From: Phaeotremella fagi
Taxonomy: Eukaryota; Basidiomycota; Tremellomycetes; Tremellales; Phaeotremellaceae
DNA length: 64,000 nt
Assembly (NCBI GenBank): GCA_001599715.1
Contig: BCHU01000008.1
Span: 124,001 to 188,000, forward strand
Direction: 5' to 3'
The notes beneath the pieces were generated by a model. That model did not search any database and was not told the origin of the DNA. It saw only the letters and a program-made list of their open reading frames with translations. Positions 1 through 9,574 of this stretch are shown here, in pieces. The position numbers and the translations under genes were made by a program. Position 1 is the first letter of the stretch. Each line of letters starts with the position of its first letter.

Positions 1-734
1 AATGACTGACTCTAGTTTCATGCATGTCACCCCTCCTCAAGATCCTCCCGGTGGGGACAGATCTTGTGTCGGTGTCTGAATGTCAATGTGTTTGTCAGCT
101 ATAACGATGTTTGGTAAAGTAGAGAAGGCTTATAAAACACTAACAACTTCGATTCAAGGATAGGCGAGTAAGAGGTTCCAACACAGTATCTTCTTGCCTG
201 ACTATACGTCCGGTTCTACCTGACTCTCTATCGCTAAATCGGTTGTCACGATTATACATGATGTGGTGATTTTGATTGTTTGGGGAAAAGTGTAGAGTGA
301 TATGGAGGGAAAGGAGACTAGAATTTGTATCAAAAAGGCTTTCGATTCATCCCGATAATAGCTCAAACAGTCGGTGTTTACCGGGAGAGAAAGGATGAAT
401 GTAGATGAAGGGAAAGCGAACAATTCTTAACCGATACCTATTACCCTCCCTTCTTTGTGACTTGCGATATGACGCCCAGGTGCTTCGTAATATATTTTGC
501 GGCTTGAGTGGTGATTTCCTTATCTTTAAATGAAAGAAGGCGTTTTACTTCGATAAGTCATCACGTCAAGTGCAGTCAAAAACCAATCAAGAGTAGTTCT
601 TCTGTCCGTGTTCGAAGATCAATCCCATTGGGCGCTCCGAATTATAGTCAAAGTATTAAAATGTTAAATGCAAAACGTATAGATTAAAGCAGCATGCAAT
701 AAGTAATTGTACAAAGTGATCAAAGTCCTAAATG
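1..734. other. Intergenic, no gene seen
   Basis: No reading frame here shows a recognisable motif, an intron pattern or a convincing start. A 73-codon open frame on the minus strand (202-423) is the longest and has no supporting feature. The right part is the 3' flank of the minus-strand gene that ends at 735. Confidence 0.5.
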
Positions 735-1742
735 CTACGACATTGATTTTCCGAACACGGTGGCATTTTTCCCCTCGAAAACCCAATCAGATTTCGCCGT
801 TGAATCCATGAATTTTATAAAGTAAAGCCTCTCCCCTTTAGTATAAATGTAACCTTCCCAGGTATCTCCCGGGTACAGTAGCAGAGACGCAGAACCAAGA
901 TGGATCATTTTGCCCTTCTCAGATTCTTCAATTACTGATAGGGTGAATTCCTTTCCTTCCTCTGTGATAGGATGCTCCCCGAGATACAGAGTGGGGAGTG
1001 ATTTCTCAGATCTTCGAGATTCGAGTTCAGGACCTGATTCGGTAATCACAGTATGAACAGTATGTCAGCGATATTCCAATTTGAAATTTTCAATCAGACT
1101 TTGCTACTTACCCGTTGTATCACTTCGACGTCTGCTTTGAGAGGGATTGGGGGAATAAGCACGGTCTGAGGAATGTGCAGCTGACCAGGTTTTGCTGTGT
1201 CTCGGACGATGGCTGATTGGACCAAAGTTGATTGCGTCCCTAGTCGCATAGCTTTCCAGAATTGCAGCTCTGCGAGCTGAAACAAGAAATTTATGTTAGT
1301 ATATGTACATACACTTCGTAAAGAAGATCTTTTCAAATACAGTATGGTGTACACTTACCTGGGTCCATTTTGACTGAATTAGACGAGGAAGAAGTTCAAA
1401 TTAGTTCCCATATGATGTATTGCAGAAAGACGGAATGTGAGGTTGTAGGTTGGAAGCGGAGTATACTCACAGAAAGGGTTTTCAGCGTTATTGGGTTTCG
1501 GAGGTTTACTGTGACGTTTCTTGTCTAACAGAGGCAGAGCGGTCAGCTGACCATCGTTTTGCTGATTTGAGAGTATACTCACCGGTATCATATCTCGAAG
1601 AGCTTCCTAAACCGGGGGTCAGCACGTCATTCTATACAACAGCCTTGTAGCCTGGTGTGATAAAGCCATGGCTGAAGTGATACATACCCCTTTGAGTGGA
1701 ATAATCACTACGAGTGTGGTAATGAGGGTGCATTTCAGACAT
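735..1742 (-). CDS. W-x-G...W repeat family protein, copy 1
   Basis: Not a family I recognise. Six exons join cleanly: 1742-1688, 1606-1583, 1524-1471, 1373-1359 (15 bases), 1276-1112 and 1033-735. Together they are 612 bases, a 203-residue protein, and all five introns are phase 1. The N-terminal two thirds is polar and probably disordered (many Ser, Arg, His). The C-terminal 44 residues hold one copy of a unit shared with the next two genes: TWEGY, then 22 residues, then DWVFEG. No signal peptide or membrane segment is visible. The start at 1742 fits because the first exon (MSEMHPHYHTRS) resembles that of copy 2, and the donors and branch points (GTGCTGACC, CAGCTGACC) are good. Antisense and out-of-frame ORFs in this interval are shadows. 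Function unknown; the family relation is seen, the rest is inference. Confidence 0.75.
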
Positions 1743-2176
1743 CTTTGTCAAATAAGACTAAAATGCGGATGATGAGGTTCAATCTTCCTGTCTCAGAAGT
1801 AGAAACCAGGATCTCTTTACTCCACAGGGCTTCTGACAGCACTTCAGTCGAGGTGAAAGGAGCCATGAAGGCCTTCAATTTGTGCAATCGTCTAATGGCA
1901 TTTTAGTGATGTTTGCATGAAGTGCGCTGCCCTTCTTAACTTGAAAGATTTCATCTATTGCTAGGTTTAAACCATGATCAACGACTCAAAATTCAACAAA
2001 ACAAAGTAGGAAAATGAATGGATAGCCAAAATATATTAATATATTGCATATCTTCGGTCATGTGTGCAATCATTGCAGCTGACAGTTGCAGTCAGCTTCT
2101 CCTGAAAATATAATCATTCTTTCATCCTTCAAATACTACGACAGATGTACAACCACAAGTAGATGATTTCTTCCCC
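1743..2176. other. Intergenic spacer
   Basis: Spacer between two tandem minus-strand paralogues. It should hold the promoter of the gene starting at 1742 and the 3' end of the gene ending at 2177. No gene or notable repeat is visible. Confidence 0.5.
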
Positions 2177-3245
2177 TTAATAACGCTCAGTAACACCTTG
2201 GGGAAATACCCATTGGGCTTGACTGGTCGATTCGTTCTCAATCTTTTCAACATAAGTAATGTACCCATCCTCATCCTTGTCTAAATAACCAACCCATGCT
2301 TTTCCGGGCTCCACATCTAAGGATCCTCCCCCCTCTTCGAATGCTTTGCGGTCGGTCTTATCGTTCTCGAACCTATACTTGTTACGAGTCACTTTAACGT
2401 TGTACACCCATTCTGCGTCCGAGTTTGTCCATAACGTTACGGTGGTCGTTCTTTCTTTTTTATTGTTGCGTTTAACCCGACCACACCAGTATTTTCCATA
2501 GTTCAAAGTGATCTTTGCTCCTTTGACGGTGAAAGTTTCAGGCATGAGACTCTTGTTTGAGTGACTGAATGTCAAAGCGTCATCTGGCCTCTTAATCCCT
2601 TTAGGGAAATTTGATTCTCCAGGTACTGGGGTTGATTTTTGTTCTTCGTATTGAAAATGAGAGCTACTTTCTCCAGGATAGCTGGTCTCAGAGCCGTCAT
2701 CAGCTATGACACTTGATATCTCTTCCTCTATATGGTGTATCAGCTTGGACACTAGTAGAGCTAACGTAAAAAGTCAGTACTTACTGTGACGATGACTTCC
2801 TCTACTCCTATGTCTTTCACTCTGATTTCCACTTCGATAATGATCTTCTGGGTCTGTAGGTGGATAGGCTGAAATACACAATCACACAACCATCAGTAAA
2901 ATGCTACTGTAGCTTTGCAATAGAACTCACTATCGTACCGACCCATTGGAGGTCTAGTCTCACTATCATACCTCGTATCAAACCTCTCGTACTCGCCTGA
3001 AAGTATATTAACAAACCCTGATAAACGAATTTCTAGTGAGAGATCTTACCGTGGCCATAGGAACTGGAAGACCCAATTCGGTTCAAGTTTGTGGGGTTAC
3101 CTTCTCCTGTGATTAAGTATTAGTGGAAGCAAGTTAAGAGAAACTGGAAGCTTGCCACCATGAAGAATATCTACTCACTGCCAGATCGTCTTCTGAGTCT
3201 CTCTTGTCTCTGTTCCTCGAATGCTCTCGAACGCCGATCGGACAT
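2177..3245 (-). CDS. W-x-G...W repeat family protein, copy 2
   Basis: Tandem paralogue of the genes at 735 and 4730. Exons 3245-3179, 3106-3050, 2996-2931, 2868-2785 and a last exon from 2727 to 2177 give 274 residues. An alternative last acceptor at 2751 would add eight residues in frame. Every intron is phase 1. The N-terminus (MSDRRSRAFEEQRQERLRRR) is basic and polar and the middle is Ser/Pro/Glu-rich. The C-terminal half carries two copies of the family unit, at roughly residues 165-215 and 230-272. They are KYWCGRV ... AEWVYNV and KAWVGYL ... AQWVFPQ, with 26 and 28 residues between the first and last Trp. No catalytic motif, signal peptide or membrane segment is visible. I do not recognise the family; the regular Trp/Gly spacing with alternating polar residues suggests short beta-hairpin units. 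Confidence 0.75.
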
Positions 3246-4729
3246 TTTTCAAAAGATGTATTGAGGACTGACTAAGGGATGTCAGCTCGGTTGAGTGAGA
3301 CAAGTAAAAGGAAAAGCAAAACAAACTGGGTAAGTTGAAGAAAGAAATGAATAAAAATATGAGAGGAGAAATAAAATCGGAGTCTTATATACAGTACGAG
3401 TCTTGTCCAATAGCCTCCTTATCAAAACGCGAAACATATTGGAAACAAAGGATGGACTAAGGAAGTAAATGTGTCTTGCACTCTTATCTCTTGAAAGGTT
3501 CTACCTATGTCCAAATGAACAAACCCCTCCATAATATAAATGAATTCGGCTTTTTGAAAAAGAAGTACACAAGCACGAAAACACCTGGGCTTCTTGTGCA
3601 TTCTTCAGTTCTATGTTCATTTAATCGTTTTGATGCAGGTTTCTAACGCCCCACTAGCACCCTTTTCCGAACCTGTCCACATATCCTGTTTCATTCTTCC
3701 CTTGATACATGTATAGTTAATACTGATGATACCCACTTGAACACAATACCGTATAAATTTGATGGACCTAACAGCATTTCTGACGACATCACCTCATATT
3801 TCCAATCTCAGCTTCGGGTTTTCTTGAGAACTACATTATGAGTCTTTCAGTATAACAGTTATGATTACCCCTAAACCCGATGAAATTTTCGTGCAATTAG
3901 AAGACTCGTCGGTAATCTATATTCAATTTGAGAAAACATGAAAGATTTCAGATAACCTGTGTGGAGGGAAATCATTTGCCACTTTTGCCTTCTACGAAGA
4001 ATTCTCCTGATCTATGACCCTGTTCTCACCACAGTTGATTTGTGCACCCTCGCTCCTTGTTTCCCGAAATGAATCAAAGATAAGAAGAAGCATTCTATCA
4101 TTTCGTCATTTTGCCGATAGGATCAGAACCCTTTGGAAAGAATGAAATATTGACCGAAGGCAGCTTATTTGAATAAATGACGAGGTCGCAGATAACTTCC
4201 AAACGAAGGCCACTTTTTCGTCCATTAATTTTTTGGCATTTTGATACATTACTGTCAAGAATGAATGATGATCAACACACAGAAGGTGTGACATGCAGTT
4301 TTGATTCGTGCCCAAGGATGTCGCCATAGGAGGCCCAAGGTATCAAGAGTAACGTGACAAAAGCAAATGTTATCCGTGAATATGAGCCAAAACTTCAATA
4401 GTACAGTGCCCTATAACAGAGAATCTAAAGTTCCAAAGGCTCCCGAAAACTAGAAAATTAGTAGGAGTGTTGAAATGGAAGAACGGTAGTCTCCATAGTT
4501 CACGAAACTTATAGTGTCTTCACCTCTTGATAGTTTATTCAAGTTCTTAATCTCAGTACCTAGCTGCGACTTACAAGAAAGCGAGGAAAAGAATAATGAG
4601 CAGTCTTACATTTTTCGTGTCTACCGTATCTACAGATAAAATAAACTTACAGAAAAAAAGAAGTTTGATCACTAATAGGAGTTTTACTGAATTCCCAGAT
4701 TCTTGACAGACCATTCAAACCTCCTGTCG
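3246..4729. other. 1.5-kb spacer inside the repeat-protein array
   Basis: No coding region can be supported. A 73-codon minus-strand frame (4106-4327) has no family motif, and the DNA is AT-rich without clear repeats. The length is large for this compact genome, so a decayed paralogue is possible, but I found no remnant of the W-x-G...W unit. Confidence 0.4.
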
Positions 4730-5318
4730 TCACTCAACCGCCAAATTTCTAAAGGGCGGTTTCCAAATCCAATCAGCAGCAGTAGTAGAAGCCTCCTGAT
4801 TTTTCAGAGTGGAAGTGATCCTCCCGGATTCACTAGTCCCAATCCAACCCACCCATTTCTCAAAATTAGAAACAGTCAATCTAGCCTGATCAGTATCCAT
4901 AACAGATGGTTCATAGCTTTTATTACTCTTCCATGTGACTTCATGTCTAGTCACTTCTCCATCTAAAACCCAATCCTCTTCACAAGTTGAAGAATGATGT
5001 TTGGTGAATCTTGTTCCTGAGGCTGTGTGATCAACTGTACCAACCCATTTTTGATGTTCGTTCATGTGGATTTTATGGTTGTGTTCGAATATGGGGTTGA
5101 AACCTGTTTCACCCGGTTGGAGACGATAGGTAACCAGTGGATTTGTTGGTCGAGGGGTGGCGTGGGATTCTGATTTCATTTGGTTTTAGTGATACAGCTG
5201 CTGTGAGACGGGACTTGTTGTACTCACGAGTTGAGACTCTCCTGGGCATTCTGGGTCGATTTGGAGTTACAAATGTATCTCCAGTGAAACAGAACTTCAA
5301 AGAAAGTGACTTCTCCAT
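4730..5318 (-). CDS. W-x-G...W repeat family protein, copy 3
   Basis: Third member of the tandem array. Exons 5318-5228 and 5169-4730 (phase 1 intron, GTGAGT donor, branch CACTAAA) give 176 residues. It has two units of the family repeat: QKWVGTV ... EDWVLDG near residues 70-100 and EKWVGWI ... ADWIWKP near residues 135-165, with Trp-to-Trp spacing of 25 and 28. The linker between the units and the N-terminus are polar. The start is uncertain. ATG 5318 is used because the frame is open from there, but a downstream in-frame ATG (MPRRVST, about 5250) resembles the basic starts of the other copies, and further 5' exons around 5450-5650 cannot be excluded. Function unknown. Confidence 0.65.
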
Positions 5319-5745
5319 GTCGTTGGCTCAGTGAGTGAGCATGTAGAATGAAGGCTTCCTCTGATAACATCGGACTTCCAAACAATGTGCCAATGACGCA
5401 TCATCTGACTACTAATTTCCACAATAACTTGAGTAAAGTTCTCACAGGAATTACTGAGTGATCTTGTATTCACTGACAGCCTTCTGACGATAGCTGGATG
5501 GCAGAAATGGTCTGTTCCTCCATGGAGGATTTACAGGATAAATTTCACTATTGCATGCAGCTTCTTCGCCGGTGTTCACGAACGACACTATACGGAAACT
5601 TGCAGTATGCGAGAATCCCACTTTTCTGTTGACACCCCGTTGAAACACTGAGGTGATGTATTTCTCTCGAGTAAAGATTAACGAATGCAGATGCCAACCA
5701 CCCCATCTATCTTACATCTATATATATAGCAAATCCGAAACCCCT
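5319..5745. other. Intergenic, possible unassigned exon
   Basis: A 65-codon minus-strand frame (5451-5648) has a passable donor (GTCAGT) near its end, but I could not join it convincingly to the gene at 4730-5318. The left part would be that gene's promoter and the right part the 3' flank of the nucleoside hydrolase. A short TATATATATA run lies near 5720. Confidence 0.35.
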
Positions 5746-7203
5746 CTATTCGAGCTTAACTTGAACCCCAAACACCCGTCCCAGAATCAACGATCTCAAA
5801 ACCTCACTTCCAGGAGTTCTGACGATAACATAAGGTAAAGCTTTATCCAAAACCACCTGCTGAGGAGCGAAGGAAGGTATAGCCCCACCCTGTAAATCGG
5901 CCGATTTCGTTCGATCATCCTCCCCGCCCTCATTTGTCCCTCTTCTATCTATAACACACATTCCTCGTGTTAATTCACCGATTCTTTCAATTTTGAAATC
6001 ACGTTGTTTGACCACCCATCCCTCTTTCAATGATTTCACGGAATTCCCATTGGCAGCTTGTGAAATTGCGTACCATGTTGCTACGGGGTCGTGCATCTCC
6101 ATTGCGTCCGGTAAACCAAACGAAACGTGTAAACCTCGAACACGTAGTAACATTGATGAAACGAAGGTTTGAAGTGGTGTAGCTGGAAGTACATCTACAT
6201 GATCGGATGAAGGATTTGAAATGGTTGGATGGATCAGGTCGTCGAATGGGATCTGATGGGGTGTAGTGATATCAAGTGGTGCCATGATTAATTTGAATTC
6301 GTTCTTCTTGACGAGATCGAGAATCTCTTGTGCGGCGTAGGGATCAGCGAATGAATTGAATTCACTTGAAGGGGAGGTGTTCCCTGGAACATCTAGCGCT
6401 CCTCCCATCCAAACTACTTCTGATACCTTCTTGAATGTTTGGGGATCTTTTCGATATGCTTTGGCTAGGTTTGTTACTGTCCTTTGGTTAGTTTTGGGGG
6501 ATTCAAATTTTTCAAAGGCAGACTTACAAGGTCCGAGAGCTACTATGACAACACTATCTTCCTCCTCTTTACCTAAGATATCTAAAATAACGTCGAAAGC
6601 GGGTTTCTTGCTAACATCAAGATGATCATGAACCGCGTCAGCCTCTAGAACAGGAGGATTGAAATGAGGATGAGTAACGGAGATGTTAGAAAGACCATCT
6701 GGACCATGCTACGAGAGACGAGATCAGTCATTGGACCATACAAGTCACTCACGAAATAAGCAGCAACCGATTTTTCACCACCGATAGGACCATCTTCACC
6801 TAAAGCTAAAATGGTTTTGGTAGGATTATTTAACCTTGAGTAACGATCTGCTGCAGCTGGAATGGTAGCTATCTCTTGGGCGAGGAGATGATAGATTTTC
6901 AGTAGATTTTGATGAGCTACTGGAGCATGCGTGTTTCCTTTTCATCACATCAGCCGTCATTCTTTTGGAATTGGAATTATGAAGGTGTATTTACCGAATA
7001 CTATTGTTATAGCTGCGACATCTACTTCTGGCTGTACTTTGCTTTAGTTGCCTAGACACTGATAGACGAATGAGTACTTACTGAAGCCAAAGCGAAGAGG
7101 ATAGCTAGGACATCGTCGACTCCTGGGCTGATTTTTTGGTCAGCTAGGACGTGCATGATAAATATCATACTTACTCTGTGTCGATAATAATCTTCCTGGC
7201 CAT
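5746..7203 (-). CDS. URH1: Inosine-uridine preferring nucleoside hydrolase
   Basis: Cleaves the N-glycosidic bond of ribonucleosides (typically uridine or inosine) to base and ribose in cytosolic nucleoside salvage. Exon 1 starts at ATG 7203 (MARKIIIDTD) and splices to PGVDDVLAILFALAS, giving the diagnostic N-terminal DTDPGVDD calcium-binding motif of the family. After a further short exon (PEVDVAAITIVFG), a long exon carries GPLTNLA and the substrate-loop block MGGALDVPGNTSPSSEFN, and the last part carries HDPVATW with the family's catalytic His. Length (about 390-400 residues) is in the usual fungal range, somewhat longer than bacterial enzymes because of a polar insert before the C-terminus. 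It is divergent from ELP5 with 291 bases between start codons. Substrate preference cannot be read from sequence alone; the gene symbol is by family. Confidence 0.9.
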
Positions 7204-7494
7204 TGTGGGGGTTATTACTTATGAAGACGATGATTAGAAGATTGATAAGATGATGGTAGAAAGTGAAGATATCTGACCGGTTCAATCGGGGTTACAGCTA
7301 ATCAGATTACGGCAACCTAACATCCATTCATTCAGCTGATTTCCAAATTTTGAAAAATTATTCAGACATCTCATTCATCCACTATTTTTATAGACAATTG
7401 GTCGAGTGGGCTACAATCAACAGACAGGGAACCCAGGATACTCAGCAGCTCAGAGATAGAGGATTGATCTCGATAACCCCTTGAATCAACCACA
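7204..7494. promoter_or_regulatory. Bidirectional promoter region, nucleoside hydrolase / ELP5
   Basis: The 291 bases separate two divergent start codons, so both core promoters must lie here unless they overlap the genes. CT-rich and AT-rich patches are present. I see no distinct binding-site palindrome. Confidence 0.5.
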
Positions 7495-8716
7495 ATGACA
7501 GAACCGACTCTCTTAGCTGGTGTTCTTGAAAATACTCAAATTCCACATCAACCATTTTTACTTGTTACAGATACGATAACGTTCTCTGCACTACCATTGA
7601 TAAGGGATATAACATTAAGGACTACATCAACGTAAGTGTTGTACATTGGCATGAACATACTCGAAAATAGTCAACTGATTGAATGAAAATTTATTCAGCA
7701 ACTCATCACTCCTTTTGGTTACGTTCATACATCCACCAGAAAGAATTCTATCGAACCCCAATAACCCATCAATCAGAGTTCTAGATTTTACAGGAAGTAT
7801 CCCAGGCTATTCAGGTGATATAGATGGTATCAAAATATCGGAGAAAATCTTATCAGAATGTTTGTTGAAAACTCTATCCTCTTTTTCGGATTGTTTACTA
7901 ATGTTGAACTCCTAGATAAATCCCTCCAAAGTGGTGCTCAAATTGTATTAGATGGTTTAGACGTATTTGCTGATGATTACTCGTCGTCAATCGCTCTAAG
8001 ACTCGTACGGAATATTTTAGCTGTGATCAAAATTGGAAAAGGTAAGTCGTATTCTGAACAATCAAGGGTTGAGCTGAATGAACGATCTCCCAGCCCCATC
8101 TAGACTCATTATCAGAATGGCAACACCTCATACATTAATCCCTTCCCTATTGTCTCCAACATTATCATCAACAATAACGACACTCACGCCGCATCATCCA
8201 AAAGTCTTAGAAACATTATCGAAAGACTATTTACTCCCAGTCGAAGCTAGTCCAAGATATTGGTTGGTGCTGGATAACGCAACGAGTCGACAAACAGGTG
8301 TGATTCAAGCTTTCAACAGTGAAGATGGAGTAGAATTCATTGATGATTGGACAAAAATTGGTGCAGGTGTTCAAGTACTCGTAAGAAAGGCGATAGGTGG
8401 TACGAAAGGTATCACCCGATCTCTAGAGGGGATCATTGGTGAACACACAAAATCAACACTAAAAATCCAACCCTTATCAACTATGATTGAAGTCAATCCA
8501 ACTAATCTCCCACAAACGACTGCTGGTGTCACGAATAAAATCTCGACACATCAGGACTTGAATTTACCTTTTAATCTTACTTTGACGGATGCACAGAAGA
8601 AACAGAGATTGGGGGTACCGTTGCCTTATGTTCATGAAGGTGAGGGGGGTGGGGAGTTGCATATGGATAGTGGGGGTTGGGACGAGGAGGATGAAGAGGA
8701 TGATGAAGAGGTGTAG
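7495..8716 (+). CDS. ELP5: Elongator complex subunit Elp5
   Basis: Elp5 belongs to the Elp4-Elp5-Elp6 RecA-like ring of Elongator, which is needed for cm5U-type modification of wobble uridine in tRNA. Four exons join exactly: 7495-7631, 7699-7859, 7916-8041 and 8094-8716, 1,047 bases and 348 residues. The intron before exon 3 has a non-standard GTTTGT donor but a good TTACTAAT branch point. The N-terminal part looks like a RecA-fold core strand and helix (FLLVTDTITFSALPLI; SLLLVTFIHPP). The best family signature is the C-terminal block LPFNLTLTDAQKKQRLGVPL followed by PYVHEGEG, matching the conserved 'PFNLxLTxxQkxxRxxVxLPY' end of Elp5 proteins. It finishes in an acidic tail. It is convergent with DAD1, whose stop is 166 bases away. 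Confidence 0.85.
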
Positions 8717-8881
8717 GGGAGTATTTGATAACTCCTGTGATGGTGATAGTGAATCCTGCCATTTGAGGTTTAGGAATGTGTAATATAGTAAAGCTTTCAT
8801 AGAGAGGTATACTGTTAATGGTATATGTACAATCTTCCCTGGGTATAACGGAATCAGGTATCCAAATCATCGACTGGTAAA

Positions 8882-9340
8882 TCATCTAGCAGCAGAAGCG
8901 GCGAAATTAGCACCACCAGTCCCGGGTACCCCAACATCAGCGTTTTCATTCTAAGGCAGTCAGTAAGAATCAAAATGAGATGATTCGATGAGATGATCTT
9001 AAAGAAAAGACTAACCTGTTGTTCTCTTATCAAAGAGTTAAATTTCTACGTCGGATCAATAAACAGTCATTTTGTTATAGAGATAATAGACCTACACCCC
9101 AAAGAGCAGCAACCGTAGTGAATTCTTTACCAACACCATAGACCTCTTCAAGTTTTCGATTGAGGACGTTGGTGTGAGTCATCATTTCTTCGAATCCCTA
9201 TATAAATCCAAACGGTGAGATCCATCGGTCAGTCTGGGTTGGATTGGACATACACCTGAAATCTCTTGGATCAACCTTTCACGTTCTTTCTCGAAAAACG
9301 ATTCCTGTCTTTCTGGTAGTGTCGATTGACGTGTTGACAT
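8882..9340 (-). CDS. DAD1: DASH complex subunit Dad1
   Basis: Dad1 is a subunit of the DASH/Dam1 ring that couples kinetochores to microtubules in fungi. Four exons (9340-9254, 9197-9096, 9045-9016, 8950-8882) give 288 bases and 95 residues, and all three introns are phase 0. The family core is clear: FFEKERERLIQEIS, then MMTHTNVLNRKLEEVYGVGK and EFTTVAALW, a helical segment matching Dad1 from yeasts. The C-terminus is a short Gly/Ala tail. I chose ATG 9340; the frame stays open upstream to about 9463 but without an ATG, and that stretch is Asn/Asp-rich low complexity overlapping the shared promoter. Its length agrees with the family (about 80-110 residues). Confidence 0.9.
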
Positions 9341-9378
9341 TGTGTTGTTGTTATTACTGTTGATTTGGTTATCGATAC

Positions 9379-9565
9379 TATCGTTGTCGCTATCGTTGAT
9401 GTTGTTTTCAACGTCGCGCTGAGTTCTATTGACTTTATACGCGTTCTTAAATGGGGTACTCAATTAAACCGGTAACATCCGATCACTAGATCTATTCTTG
9501 ATAGCGACAACGACAACGATCATCCTGATAGCGACAACGATAGGATTGATAGCGACAACGACAAA
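9379..9565. repeat. GATAGCGACAACGA repeats in the divergent DAD1/CE9 promoter
   Basis: The 14-mer GATAGCGACAACGA occurs three times in direct orientation at 9500-9513, 9527-9540 and 9548-9561, just before the start codon at 9575. It occurs once as the exact reverse complement at 9381-9394, 41 bases upstream of the DAD1 start. Partial CGACAACGA echoes sit between the copies. This lies within 235 bases separating two divergent genes, so it could be a transcription-factor array or simply an expanded minisatellite. Confidence 0.8.
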
Positions 9566-9574
9566 GACAACAGT

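Noticed and set aside
202..423. 73-codon minus-strand ORF near the window start
   Set aside because: No motif, no splice partners and no similarity to the neighbouring family.
4106..4327. 73-codon minus-strand ORF between two array members
   Set aside because: Lacks the W-x-G...W unit and any other support.
6356..6625. Plus-strand ORF inside the nucleoside hydrolase
   Set aside because: Antisense to a conserved exon carrying the family substrate-loop motif.
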